From assembly GCA_039105265.1 (NCBI GenBank), contig JAPFFF010000008.1:62001-126000 (forward strand): a stretch of 64,000 nt of DNA, written 5' to 3'. Below, piece by piece: positions 11,423-21,600 of the stretch. This DNA comes from Tritrichomonas musculus (lineage: Eukaryota > Parabasalia > Tritrichomonadida > Tritrichomonadidae). The translations under genes and the position numbers were made by a program. Below the pieces are notes generated by a model. The model was not told where the DNA came from and did not search any database. It saw only the letters and a list, made by a program, of their open reading frames with translations. Every line of letters starts with the position of its first letter. Positions within the stretch are counted from its first letter, which is position 1.

Positions 11423-12600
11423 AAATCTATCACAAAAAGTACAAAATTTTCTTTTGAAATTTCTTTTTTAATCGTTTTTTGCACCTCTCAGAAAAAATAC
11501 TTTCTTTCAAAAATTCTAAACTTTGGCAAAACAGACATTATTTTTTCAGAAAAAATAAAATAAATTTTATTTACCCCAATTATTTTTATTTAAGAAATTG
11601 TGATTAATGTTCTAATCCAAATCTTTTTTAAAAACTTTCATTTTTCTGTTAATTTATAAAAATTATTGATTGTAATCTTTTTAATAACAAAAAATCTCAT
11701 GATATAATTGATTTTAATTTTTTATATGCATATAAATAATTTTAAATAATATATCAGAGTTATTTTAACTAAAATTGTTTTAAAATATATTTATTTAAGT
11801 TAGATAAAAATGTTTTATTCATTTTTATCTAATTTGAATGAATATTCAAAAATTATTTCTTCTCTAAACTGAGTTCAAAAAACTTTACCTCCATTTCAAA
11901 TTTTAAATCATTTTATCTTTTTATCAAACAATTTAATTGCATAATTCTTCATTAATAATATATTAAATAATTATCATAATATTAATTAAATTTTAAAAAA
12001 TGAATTCATATTTAAAATATAAAGATATGATTATTTTAAATTGAGAAGGAGGTAATGTTTTTTGAACAAGGTTTATTTTTTCTTTTCAAAATTTAATATT
12101 AATTTTTCAAGTTTTTCTTGATGGAATTATAATATTTATTAAATAATCTTGCATTAAAAATCATTGATATGGATTTAAAAAAAATAAATTGGCATAATAA
12201 TCAAAATTAATCTATATATAAGCTTGTCAAAATGAATAATTCATTTATCATAACTCAAAAATAAAACAAATAGTTGGGATTTAAAATCTATATGAATAGA
12301 TAAATATATTATACACAATTATATCTATTTCATCTTTTCCGAATGAATTTGTATTTTGAATTTGATACAATATTTCAAAAGTAGATTGTATAATGGTTTT
12401 TTACATAAATATCAAATTTTGACTGGCTTATAATATTATTTTGGTAGATACTTTAAAAACATCATTTGATATTTCAAGTATTTCTTGATTTTGTTTTTCT
12501 TTCATTTTCATTGATTATCCTTAACCAAATCATTGAAGTAATATTCATCTATATTTACTAAATATTTATTTATAAATAATATAATTTTTTGAATTTATTA
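11423..12600. other. AT-rich intergenic region
   Basis: No gene, RNA or long repeat could be recognised. The stretch consists of A/T runs and short degenerate motifs. Confidence 0.6.
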
Positions 12601-12601
12601 A

Positions 12602-12815
12602 TTAATTACTTCGATTACCATAACCTTTACCAGTTGAGTCGCCTCCTTTTTCACGCCAAACTTCGAGTTTGTGCTGGCCTCGCGGAAGTGAAATTATTGC
12701 TGGCGCTTTTTTTCATCATACTCGAATGTAAAACTGCTTAAAATCGTTGCTCACGATTTCATTTGATTCATCATCGGTGTTAAAGAAGATACATCTCACG
12801 TAGTACGTACCTGAC
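12602..12815 (-). pseudogene. GC-richer coding relic, function unknown
   Basis: On the minus strand two frames look like real coding. An earlier part contains FFNTDDESNEIVSNDF. A later part ends LPRGQHKLEVWREKGG and then a Gly/Asn-rich tail before TAA. They lie in different frames separated near an A7 run, so the gene is interrupted. The base composition is clearly richer in G and C than the flanks, as in expressed genes here. I do not recognise the family. Confidence 0.5.
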
Positions 12816-13070
12816 ACGCGTCAGGGAGGCCATGAGCACCTTAATGGTAGCAAATACAAGCAGGTTCTTTGTCTTTCTATGTAATTTTAAATCAGGTTTA
12901 TATGGAATCAATTTGACAAACGCAGATGTGATAATATAAGATAGCGATGAACCAGCTAATTGCATCATTGATAAGCTAAGAGATAATGGAATAGGATGAG
13001 GAAAAAAAGCTGAAATCATCCATTTAGTTACATCAAAAAAGCTATGAGGAAATAATGATAAAAAACAGAA
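12816..13070 (-). pseudogene. Fragment of a possible sugar-phosphate/nucleotide-sugar (TPT/DMT) transporter
   Basis: An open minus-strand frame reads through FFDVTKWMISAFFPHP, then PLSLSLSMMQLAGSS, and a second hydrophobic stretch NLLVFATIKVLMA. The pattern FPxP followed by LSL, a Gln-Leu pair and GS resembles the N-terminal two membrane segments of triose-phosphate/nucleotide-sugar transporters. The rest of such a protein (about 300 residues) is missing: the frame breaks into the relic at 12602-12815. The family assignment is tentative and rests on pattern only. Confidence 0.4.
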
Positions 13071-13122
13071 AATAGTTTTTACACACGAATTTCTACGTTT
13101 AGGAGCCTATTTTGCATTTAAA

Positions 13123-13361
13123 ATGTACGATAATGTCAAGCGTAAAAATGATAATGATGCAGGTTCAGTTGTTTCCATTAGTGAAACAAGACAAGATATT
13201 AGTGAAATTTCTTTCAGTGATATTGAATCATCTGATTTTTGGGAAAAACTTATTCCAAAGATAAAAATAAGACAAGGCTTATTGTATTATTATTTTATTG
13301 TGCTTTATTATTTGTCGCAATAAGATCAATAAGAAACAAAAAAGTACTGTTCATAGAATAA
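13123..13361 (+). pseudogene. Small acidic protein with C-terminal membrane tail, frameshifted
   Basis: The ATG frame gives about 50 acidic, Ser-rich residues (SISETRQDISEISFSDIE). Near 13275 the better coding frame changes: the other frame continues as RLIVLLFYCALLFVAIRSI and ends NKKVLFIE at a TAA. Together these look like a tail-anchored or single-span protein of about 75 residues broken by one frameshift. The unshifted frame ends at 13323 instead. No family is recognised. Confidence 0.4.
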
Positions 13362-13371
13362 GAATATTTTT

Positions 13372-13677
13372 CTATTGGACTGGTCTGTTTGGCATGTTTG
13401 GTGGCGGTTCTCCCCCGATGAAAACAGCACTAATATTTTGTCCTGCAATGCAGAACGTGGCCCCACCTGTGATCGTAATCTCTGTTGGTGAATAAACGCA
13501 GTTGCTTGGGCTGCAGCTGAGCAAGAGCTCGTTATTGTAGTTGAAGCCGCACGCGAGGATTTTCCCATCTCGCGTCTCGAAGAGTGAATGACTACATCCA
13601 GCGTAGGCTGCCCTAATTTTGTGGCTAGAAAGTGACCAAATCTCCGTGAACGAGGGAACTGAACTTGTCTCAAATTT
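13372..13677 (-). pseudogene. 3' part of the RCC1-like gene beyond an in-frame stop
   Basis: Immediately after the TGA at 13678-13680 the same frame stays open for 101 codons to a TAG. It encodes a good RCC1-type blade with HSLFETRDGKILACGFNYNN, then a Pro-rich end. The RCC1 propeller of the gene upstream clearly continues here. The segment is either cut off by the stop or reached only by read-through. Confidence 0.75.
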
Positions 13678-15360
13678 TCAGATGTCAAGAAAAACTGGAG
13701 TGCCTCCATTTATTTCACTTTCGCAGTAAACGAGCTGTCTCCCGCTGCCCTCGCTTTTTGTGAACATGTAGAGAGTGCTACCAAGAGTGCAGACAGCAGA
13801 AACTGGAACAAGCCGGCGGCCGCAGCAGTCGTTAATCCAAAAGTTTGTAATTTGATTGATGACAGATTTCCCGAGCAAGCTGCAGATTCGGCCATCGCGG
13901 TTGTCGCCAACTCCGCTCAATGAACCAGAACGTGTGACAGCAACACAGTGATCGAGGTAGCCTGAGTAAGACAGGAGTGAAGAAGGATCTAACGGTAAAT
14001 TCTGAGGAGGGTAGATGACTTGATAACCATTTTGGTTTTTGTTCGGATTTTCACCGATCTGATGGTATTCATCATATCCGCCAACGATGATATTTTTTGC
14101 GTATTGAATTGAATGTTGATTGAAACCGTTTTCTTCTCTTTCATTCAACGACTCTGTTTTTTGCTTTGATGAATCTTCTAATTTATTCTGTAGTTGAGTT
14201 ATTATTTTTTCTAAATCTTTCATTTTATTGAGCTGTTTACTATTCGCGTTGTTAAATTCATTCACTTGATTTTGAAGTAATTCTATTTTTGATTCCAAAT
14301 CTTTCATTTTATCTTTCTGTTCATCATTCTTTTCTTTTGAATCATCTAATTGACTTTGCAGTTTATTATTAGCTTTTTCTGAGTCATTAAATCTATTTTG
14401 AAGTAATTCCATTTGTGATTCCAAATCTTTCACTTTATTTTGTTGCTCAATGATCAATTTTTTTGAATCATCCAATTGAGTGTTTACTTTTTCTGATTCA
14501 CTAAATTGTTTTTGAAGCAATTTTTCCAAATCACTCAATTTATTTTTCTGTTCATCATTCATTTTTTCAAGTTTTTTCTTACGATTGTTTATTTCATTTA
14601 TGAGGTTTAAGTTACACTTTAAGTAATCGTAGCAGTGCTGCGTGTCTTCATTTGATTTTGAATACATTCTGCACAATTCGTCATGTCGATCGTCCGAAAG
14701 TTTTTGAAGATCTAGAAATGGGAATAAAACGCAGAATTTGCTAAGTGAACTAACGATAATATCAAAAAGTTTGTCACTGTCGATCGAGTCAGGTGAACAT
14801 TGTTCGATAACTCGATAAATAATTTGTATTGGTAAGTTTTTGAATTTGTCGTTTGTAAAACATTCGTTTATTTTGTTAATTAATGAACTTTCGACTTCAT
14901 TACTAATTTCTATATCGTAGTTATTCGTTTCTTTGCGTGTTTTTATTTCATATTCGACCATTTGGATTGCAAAGTCAACATCAATATTATGCGATTTAAT
15001 ATATTGATTGATTTTGAAAAAAAGTTTTCGAACTTCTAAATGTTTGGAAATTTTAAGAAGATCAATGCATTGAATATATGTTAATATCAAATCTTCTTCA
15101 ATATTGAAATTTTTATTTAATAATTGGAAAAAATAATCAACGCTCTCAGGTAAAAGCTGACATTCTTCTTGAAAATCACGGATCTCTTGAGGAAATCGAT
15201 TTGTAACATCTGAAAATAAATATGAATCTCGAATATGTTTGGAATATTTTGTTAATTGTGAATAATAAAAATGTTGAAATTCAACTAAATCATCATTTTC
15301 AAAATCATCATTATCGGTAATATCAAACGGATGATCTTGATCAAAACTTTTTGCGCTCAT
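13678..15360 (-). CDS. BTB-like / coiled-coil / RCC1-repeat protein, interrupted by in-frame TGA
   Basis: I start at the Met of MSAKSFDQDH (15360). The open frame begins ten codons earlier, but the extension carries nothing conserved. Residues ~1-220 are a helical BTB/BACK-like region as seen in many trichomonad proteins. Residues ~235-385 form a long coiled coil of Gln/Lys/Asp repeats (KMKDLESKIELLQNQ-like units). From ~400 the sequence turns into RCC1-like blades (DHCVAVTRSGSLSGVGDN, SAVCTLGSTLYMF). The frame stops at TGA (13678-13680), although RCC1 coding continues in the same frame to 13372. The intended product is therefore about 660 residues. RCC1 repeats form a beta-propeller used for protein binding or nucleotide exchange; the partner is unknown. 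The gene is probably a recent pseudogene, or the base is a sequencing error. Confidence 0.75.
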   Translation of the reverse strand: MSAKSFDQDHPFDITDNDDFENDDLVEFQHFYYSQLTKYSKHIRDSYLFSDVTNRFPQEIRDFQEECQLLPESVDYFFQLLNKNFNIEEDLILTYIQCIDLLKISKHLEVRKLFFKINQYIKSHNIDVDFAIQMVEYEIKTRKETNNYDIEISNEVESSLINKINECFTNDKFKNLPIQIIYRVIEQCSPDSIDSDKLFDIIVSSLSKFCVLFPFLDLQKLSDDRHDELCRMYSKSNEDTQHCYDYLKCNLNLINEINNRKKKLEKMNDEQKNKLSDLEKLLQKQFSESEKVNTQLDDSKKLIIEQQNKVKDLESQMELLQNRFNDSEKANNKLQSQLDDSKEKNDEQKDKMKDLESKIELLQNQVNEFNNANSKQLNKMKDLEKIITQLQNKLEDSSKQKTESLNEREENGFNQHSIQYAKNIIVGGYDEYHQIGENPNKNQNGYQVIYPPQNLPLDPSSLLSYSGYLDHCVAVTRSGSLSGVGDNRDGRICSLLGKSVINQITNFWINDCCGRRLVPVSAVCTLGSTLYMFTKSEGSGRQLVYCESEINGGTPVFLDI

Positions 15361-15432
15361 GATGTAAAATTTAGATAGGATATTTGGCACTTTTTAAAAT
15401 TTTACATTCAATATATAAAAACCCATACAGTT

Positions 15433-15917
15433 TTACAAACTAAGGGACAAAGATATTAACATATATTCAATTTTGATCGATGATTGCAACTTTTTGATTG
15501 GTAATAATTCGGCAAGCTCTTTGTACTACATTGGTGAAACGCATATTACTGTTCATAATTGCGTTTTTAAGGGAAAAATAAGTGATAAATCTCATTACAT
15601 TGAAGGAATTTTGCTTGTTAAAGATGCTACCAAAATTGTAGTGGAGTCCTGCAACTTTGATCATGAATTGAAAGATTCTGTCATATGTTCGTCACTCACT
15701 CAAATTTTAATTCCATCTTCTGTAATTGAAATTTGCCATTATGCTTTTATTGAATGTAAGTCATAATTCAAATCTCAATTCTTTTTTCAGTAAATAAAAT
15801 TGGAAATTATCTTTTCTTTAATTAGCATCACTTAGAAAAATATCAATTCATTCATCACTTAATGCAAGTCGAAATAATATTGGAATTGGAGATAATTACA
15901 ATATCACATGTTTTTAA
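15433..15917 (+). pseudogene. Beta-helix / BspA-LRR chimeric fragment
   Basis: An open frame running in from about 15433 encodes a right-handed beta-helix-like stretch (HITVHNCVFKGKI, KIVVESCNFDH) like those of repeat-rich trichomonad surface proteins. It passes straight into a BspA-type leucine-rich repeat (SLTQILIPSSVIEICHYAF). The frame stops at 15766, and a further LRR-like piece, ASLRKISIHSSLN, follows about 55 bases later. No start ATG or signal peptide is present. The fragment lies head-to-head with the RCC1-like gene. It looks like a recombined surface-protein remnant. Confidence 0.55.
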
Positions 15918-16026
15918 TTTAACTATTCATTTTTTTTTTCAATATTTTATATTTTTTTGTTTATTAAAACATCATAAATTAGTAAATAATATAACAAAAT
16001 AATTATTTTTTTTAAGAATAATAGAA

Positions 16027-16108
16027 GACAACTTGGCCGAGTGGTTAAGGCGAGGGATTGCTAATCCCTTGGGCTTGTCCCGCGTGGGTTCGAATCCCAT
16101 GGTTGTCG
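16027..16108 (+). tRNA. tRNA-Ser (anticodon GCU)
   Basis: The acceptor stem GACAACT/GGTTGTC pairs with one G-T. The anticodon stem AGGGA/TCCCT encloses TTGCTAA, giving anticodon GCT. The long variable arm (GGGCTTGTCCC) is that of a class II tRNA-Ser. The T-arm TGGGTTCGAATCCCA is canonical, and T6 follows the gene. Confidence 0.96.
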
Positions 16109-16164
16109 TTTTTTTGTTTGATATTTATATTTAATATTTCATATGAAAATTTTCATATCACATG

Positions 16165-16173
16165 TCATTTTTA
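16165..16173 (+). promoter_or_regulatory. Inr initiator deciding the start of the discoidin gene
   Basis: TCATTTTTA fits TCAYWYWTW. Transcription from the A at 16167 gives a 9-base leader to the ATG at 16176. It would exclude the upstream in-frame ATG at 16143, which lies before the initiator. Confidence 0.65.
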
Positions 16174-16175
16174 AT

Positions 16176-17525
16176 ATGTCAGAGATTGAATATTCACTGG
16201 GCTTTAAAAACTTGAGAGACATCCCAATCGAGAAATACGATAAAGATTTCACATTTATTGTTGATGATAAGAAGTATTCTACTCCACGTTTCGTTGCTGA
16301 TCTTATATCACCAAAGATTAGAAATTTCCATTTTACTGACGAAAGTATCAACGAATTTATTATTACCACAGACAATGATAGCAATCAGGAAGACCATTTC
16401 ACTGAATTTCTTGACCTTTTCAAGCACGAAAACATAAAAATTGATATTACACGTCAAAACCTCTACTCAATTTATTTCCTTAAACTGGGCAACACTGATG
16501 AATACACCAAGCTTTCATCAATCTTTTCATTTCCAGTTACAGTTGACAACGCAGTATCGCGATTGAAGCAAATAAGGAAGATATACCAAAATGAAGGTCA
16601 ATTATTTAACCAATACGATCAAAACATAACTGACACAATTTCATTCATTTCGGAGCACTTCTCAGAGATTCCTAGTGAATCATTCAAAGAAGTCAGTGCA
16701 GACGATCTTGACCTGATTCTCTCGAATGAAGCACTAAAAATTTCTGACGAGGACTCACTTCTTGACTTCGTTGTCAAAAAGTACTCAGAGGACCGGCGCT
16801 GCTCGGTCCTTTTTTCGCACGTCATGTTTTCTAATGTGAGTGACATGTCACTTGAAAAATTCATCAATATCTTCTCAATTGATGACCTTGACGAAGCGAC
16901 TTGGTCGTCGATTTGCAGCCGCCTTCTCGCAGGCAAAGATGGCTGTGTTTCACCTGGAATGGAACGATATGCCACTGGATTAAAATGCAAGGAATTCAAG
17001 TCAGAAGTTGGCCACGAATTTGATGGTATCATGCACTATCTGACAGAAAAGTCAGGAGGCAATATTCACGACAACGGGACGATAGAGATAACCACAAACT
17101 CGTTTGATCGTGACTACCATCCGAAGAATCTTGTCGACTACAGAAATCCAAATTATTACTATTCAAAGATGGCGTGGCTGTATCCTTTTGTCTGCTTTGA
17201 CTTCAAGGACAGGCGAGTCAAGCTGTCTGAGTACTCAATCAAGTCGTGCTCGTTTTGCCAGAATGCCTGCCACCTTCGAAATTGGGTTTTGGAGGTTTCA
17301 AACGATGGCTCTTCATGGGCGCAAGTTGATCGTCACACAGAAGATCCAACACTGAATGGATCAGGCATTGTTGCTAACTTCAAACTGGCAAATGCAAGCA
17401 ACGATTTCTTTCGTTTTATTAAACTACGCTCAACAGGTTTCAGCTGGGTTAACAATCCTTCTGAAGACTCTGGAATAAGACTTGGTCTCATTGAATTTTT
17501 TGGACAAATTGCTGAGTCATCATAA
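16176..17525 (+). CDS. BTB-like protein with C-terminal F5/8 type C (discoidin-like) domain
   Basis: The product has 449 residues. The N-terminal ~100 residues (DKDFTFIVDDKKYSTPRF, then LISPKIRNF) are the trichomonad BTB-like module also found in the gene at 28722. A helical BACK-like region spans about 100-270. Residues ~285-445 resemble a discoidin/galactose-binding jelly roll: FVCFDFKDRRV, NWVLEVSNDGSSWAQVD and FIKLRSTG are typical strands. The domain binds sugars, lipids or proteins in other eukaryotes. There is no signal peptide, so an intracellular adaptor role is more likely than secretion. I chose 16176 because a good Inr lies nine bases upstream; the frame is open from 16143. The stop overlaps TAAA and the frame is intact. 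Confidence 0.88.
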   Translation: MSEIEYSLGFKNLRDIPIEKYDKDFTFIVDDKKYSTPRFVADLISPKIRNFHFTDESINEFIITTDNDSNQEDHFTEFLDLFKHENIKIDITRQNLYSIYFLKLGNTDEYTKLSSIFSFPVTVDNAVSRLKQIRKIYQNEGQLFNQYDQNITDTISFISEHFSEIPSESFKEVSADDLDLILSNEALKISDEDSLLDFVVKKYSEDRRCSVLFSHVMFSNVSDMSLEKFINIFSIDDLDEATWSSICSRLLAGKDGCVSPGMERYATGLKCKEFKSEVGHEFDGIMHYLTEKSGGNIHDNGTIEITTNSFDRDYHPKNLVDYRNPNYYYSKMAWLYPFVCFDFKDRRVKLSEYSIKSCSFCQNACHLRNWVLEVSNDGSSWAQVDRHTEDPTLNGSGIVANFKLANASNDFFRFIKLRSTGFSWVNNPSEDSGIRLGLIEFFGQIAESS

Positions 17526-18696
17526 AGAGCTGTAAACAAAATATAGACATGCTTAATATTAGGACTCATTTTGTATTGCATTCACGAATAAAAAATTTTT
17601 AAGTATCTTTTTTATATTTTTATTATTTAAATGCATTTTTATGGTGTTAATTATGATGTCCAAGGATGTTTATTACTACTGAAAACTTGAATTTTATCAA
17701 CTTCTGAAAAATTAAAACTTTTTAAGTAACCCTTACGGCCGTAGGCCGTAGTTGGAGAGAGCTGTTGTCAAATCCGTAATTTTGCCGAAACCCCTCTATA
17801 CAATTGCCGTATTTTATTTGGTCGATTTTGAGAAGAAATTAAATTATATTATTTTTTCAAAATCTTTTAAATTCAATTAATGTAATTACTTATTAGTAAT
17901 TTTTTATTACACGTTTGATAATAAATGGAGGAGACTCTTCAGTCTTCTGAAAAAGTTATGAGATTGATATTGGATAATAGATTTGAGCAGGCGAAGATGA
18001 TTTGAGTAAATAATGTTATGCTGGTGTTGAATAAAATCAATTTATATAACTGCAAGGACAACCATATGCAAGTGAGATTAATTTCTGTAATAAATTGGTC
18101 TGGTTTATTAAAATGAATTTTTTATATATAATATAAAGTATTCAAAGCAAATATTCAAAAAGTTTTAACATGACCATTTATTATTTGAAAAAGTTACCGT
18201 TTTTTATATGCCGTAATTTCAACTCCATGCGCCGTAATTCCAAAAATCGGCATAAACTATTTAAAAATAGGTGATGTCGCCGTAGTTTACAAAACCGCCG
18301 AAAGGTTACTTTTTAAGTCAAATGGATAAAATTTAAATTTTTATTAAAAGGTTAAAAGTTATTATGACTAATTTTCAGTTCCAATAAACACCACCTGAAT
18401 GCTATTAAAATTAAAATCTTGGTTTTTTACTTATATCAATTTATTGATGGGCATTTGATTTTTTTTTATATTATAACATTATCTGAAGATTTGCTTCTCA
18501 AATCATTGCAGGTAATCAAAAATGAACATTTGGAATACACAATGATTCAATGTTGTTGGAAATATTAAAAAAACAGATTATAAGAATATTAACTGGGCTA
18601 ATTTTTAAATGTTATATGACCAGAAATTTTTCAGAGCATGACACATGGAACTTTTTGATAGAAAATTATTAATTCTCAAAACTAAATTTAATAAAA
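17526..18696. other. Intergenic region containing a GCCGTA-rich repeat element
   Basis: No coding is supported. The region includes the inverted-repeat element at 17716-18318 and otherwise AT-rich DNA before the Sel1 kinase start. Confidence 0.55.
17716..18318. repeat. Possible non-autonomous transposon with short inverted ends
   Basis: The left end reads AAGTAACCCTTACGGCCGTA. The right end, read on the other strand, is AAAAAGTAACCTTTCGGCGG. GCCGTAATT, GCCGTAG and CCGTATT recur inside, and these GC-rich words stand out in AT-rich surroundings. There is no transposase frame. The ends are short and imperfect, so the boundaries are approximate. Confidence 0.5.
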
Positions 18697-21600
18697 ATGA
18701 GTTCCAGTTATTTCCAAGACATACCAAAACAATACAAATCATTGATAGATCAAATTGAAGATCAGTTTATGCTAAATATTTACAATAAAGTAACATTTAT
18801 GTATTTCAATTCAAAAGCAATTGAGGATAGTGGTATAACTACCGATTTCATTGAAATGTACTTAACAAAATATCTTAAAATTTATAAATTTATTACTTAC
18901 TGTTTATCAGATATTTCAGATTATATTCGTTTTTCACCAAAAAACTACTATCACACCAAAAATAAAAACACAAACGCTTCAATTAATGTTATAGATTGGA
19001 TTATCTGTGTTGAAGGCCAATGTATTATCATTGAAAAACTACATTTTTCATCAATTTTAAAAATTATTGAAAATCTTCAAAAAGAAAAAGTGTCAATGAT
19101 AAACGTTAGCGATGATGATTACATTAAATACTTTAAAAAGAATATAAATGAACTAGAAGCTGAAGAAGAAGTTAGAAATTTTTGTTCCAAATTTGGAAAA
19201 TTAATAAAAAATAATCCATTTGTAAAATGCACAATTCCGACGATCATTTCCTATTTAATCAGACGATATTTTTATCCAACTGAATATTTCAAAGATCCAT
19301 CATTTTTCCATTTCAACAAATCCAAAGAACAATGCGTTAAAAATAAAATTGCCAATCTTTTGTATTTGAATGAAAAAGATGAAATGAAATTGAATCAATT
19401 GAAATCGAAAGAAATTTTGAAAGAAATAAACGATAACCAGATTATTAATAATAATGTAACAGAGAAACAAGACTTTAAAGAAGATGATTTCATCATTTTA
19501 AGAACAATCTATTCAACAACAAAAACAATTTATTATTTAGTACTTCATCGAGAAAGTTTTTATGTTTTTTTAATGAAAAAAATTACACAAAAAAATGAAC
19601 GTGAAATTGACTTTTGCAAAAATTATTCACATCGATGTTTAGTTAAGTTTTATGGCTTTTTAAAAAAAGAAGATGATATAACTGGCTTCATTTATGAATA
19701 TATGTGCAACAACTCGTTATCTTACATCATCAACAAAAAAATGAAAAATGATCATTTTTTTTCGTTAACAACAATTAATAGAATTTTTCAAGCAATTGAG
19801 TATCTTCATTCAAATTCATTAATTCATCGCGATATTAATGCTACTAATATTCTTTTTGATCATGATTATGTGGCTTATTTATCTGATTTTGAAACAATTC
19901 GTCCTCCAATTGAAGATCGAAGTGATTCAACTCAAGAAATGTATACTGCAAACATCGGATCTTATGTATATGCATCTCCAGAACAAATTGAAGGAGATTT
20001 TATTTCCTATCCAACAGATATTTACTCATTTGGATCAATAATGCATTTAATCCTTGAAAACAAAGAAATTAAATTTCAAAAAAATGGAGAAATTCCTTTG
20101 TTTAAAAATGCTTCTGATAATCTACAAAATCTTATTAAGAATTGCGTCAAATCGGAGCCAAAAGAAAGATTATCAACAACTGAAATCAAGACATTCATTA
20201 TTAATGAAATCAATTCTTTTCATCACTTTGAACATTATCTAATTAATTTAACTCAATTTATGAAAAATTCACAAATAATCAATTTTGTTTTTGAAAACAT
20301 TTTACTTCAATACAATTATAACGAACAGTTAAATGCTTGCTTTAATAATACATTTAATTTCCAATTTTTATTCCAAAAGAAATTCCAAGAGAATGAATCA
20401 AGTTTTCTTTTTGAACTTGGAAATCTTTACAAATTTGGAATCGGTGTTGAAAAGAATTATACCAAAGCTATTGAATTTTATGAGATGTCATCCAAATTAC
20501 AAAATTCATTAGCAATGTTCAATTTGGGCAACATGTATCAGTGTGGTTATGGTGTTGAAGTTGACTATTTGAAGGCAAAAGGTTACTACGAGTTATCTGG
20601 TCAATTAAAGAATTCAAAGGCGCTTCTTGCGTTAGGAAGACTTTATTTTGAAGGAAGAGGTGTTGATCAAGACTATCCAAAAGCCAGATATTATTATGAA
20701 CTATCATCAGAGCTAAATAATTCAACAGCTCTTTTAAATTTGGGCTTGCTTTACTATCATGGGATTTCAGTTGAGCAGAATTATTTGAAAGCAATTGAAT
20801 ATATAGAAAAATCAGCTCAATTGAATAATTCAAATGCATTATATCACTTAGGTAGCATGTATGAGAACGGCGAAGGCGTTGAGCAAGATTATTTAAAAGC
20901 AAAAGAATATTATGAATTAGCTGGCAAACAAAATAATTCAGAGGCACTTTTTAATTTGGGCCTTTTTTATTTTAACGGATCTGGTGTTGAACAAGACTTT
21001 CAAAAAGGAATAAAATATCTTGAGTTATCATCAAATCTAAACAATATTGATGCCATTTATAATTTAGGTCTCATTTATTACAAAGGAATTGGCGTTGATC
21101 AAGACTATTTGAAAGCTAAAAAATATTTTGAAATCATGGCTCAGCAGCAGAATCCACTTGCATATTTCATCTTAGGAAATTTGTATAAAGATGAAAAAGA
21201 CTATTTGAAAGCTAAAGAATATTATGAATTATCAGCTAAACAAGACAATTCTGATGCTTTTCTAAATTTAGCTTCACTTTATTCTGACGGCCTTGGAGTA
21301 AAAAGAGATTATTTAAAAGCTAAAGAATATCTTGAGAAAGCAGCAAAATTGGACAATTCAAATGCACTTGTTAATTTAGGCATTTTTTATAAAGAAGGAT
21401 TTGGTGTACAAAAAGATTACTCTAGAGCCAGATATTACTTTGATTTGGCATCAAAACAAGACAACTCTTATGGCTTCCTAAATTTGGGTGATCTTTATTT
21501 TGATGGAGTTGGTGTTGAACAGAATTATTTCCAAGCGAAACATTATTATGAAATTGCAGCAAAGAAAGAGAATTCGGAAGCTCTTTTTAATCTTGGAAAT

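Noticed and set aside
12780-13019. Complete small minus-strand gene of 79 codons
   Set aside because: It is a fragment: hydrophobic coding extends upstream of its Met and it stops in the next relic.
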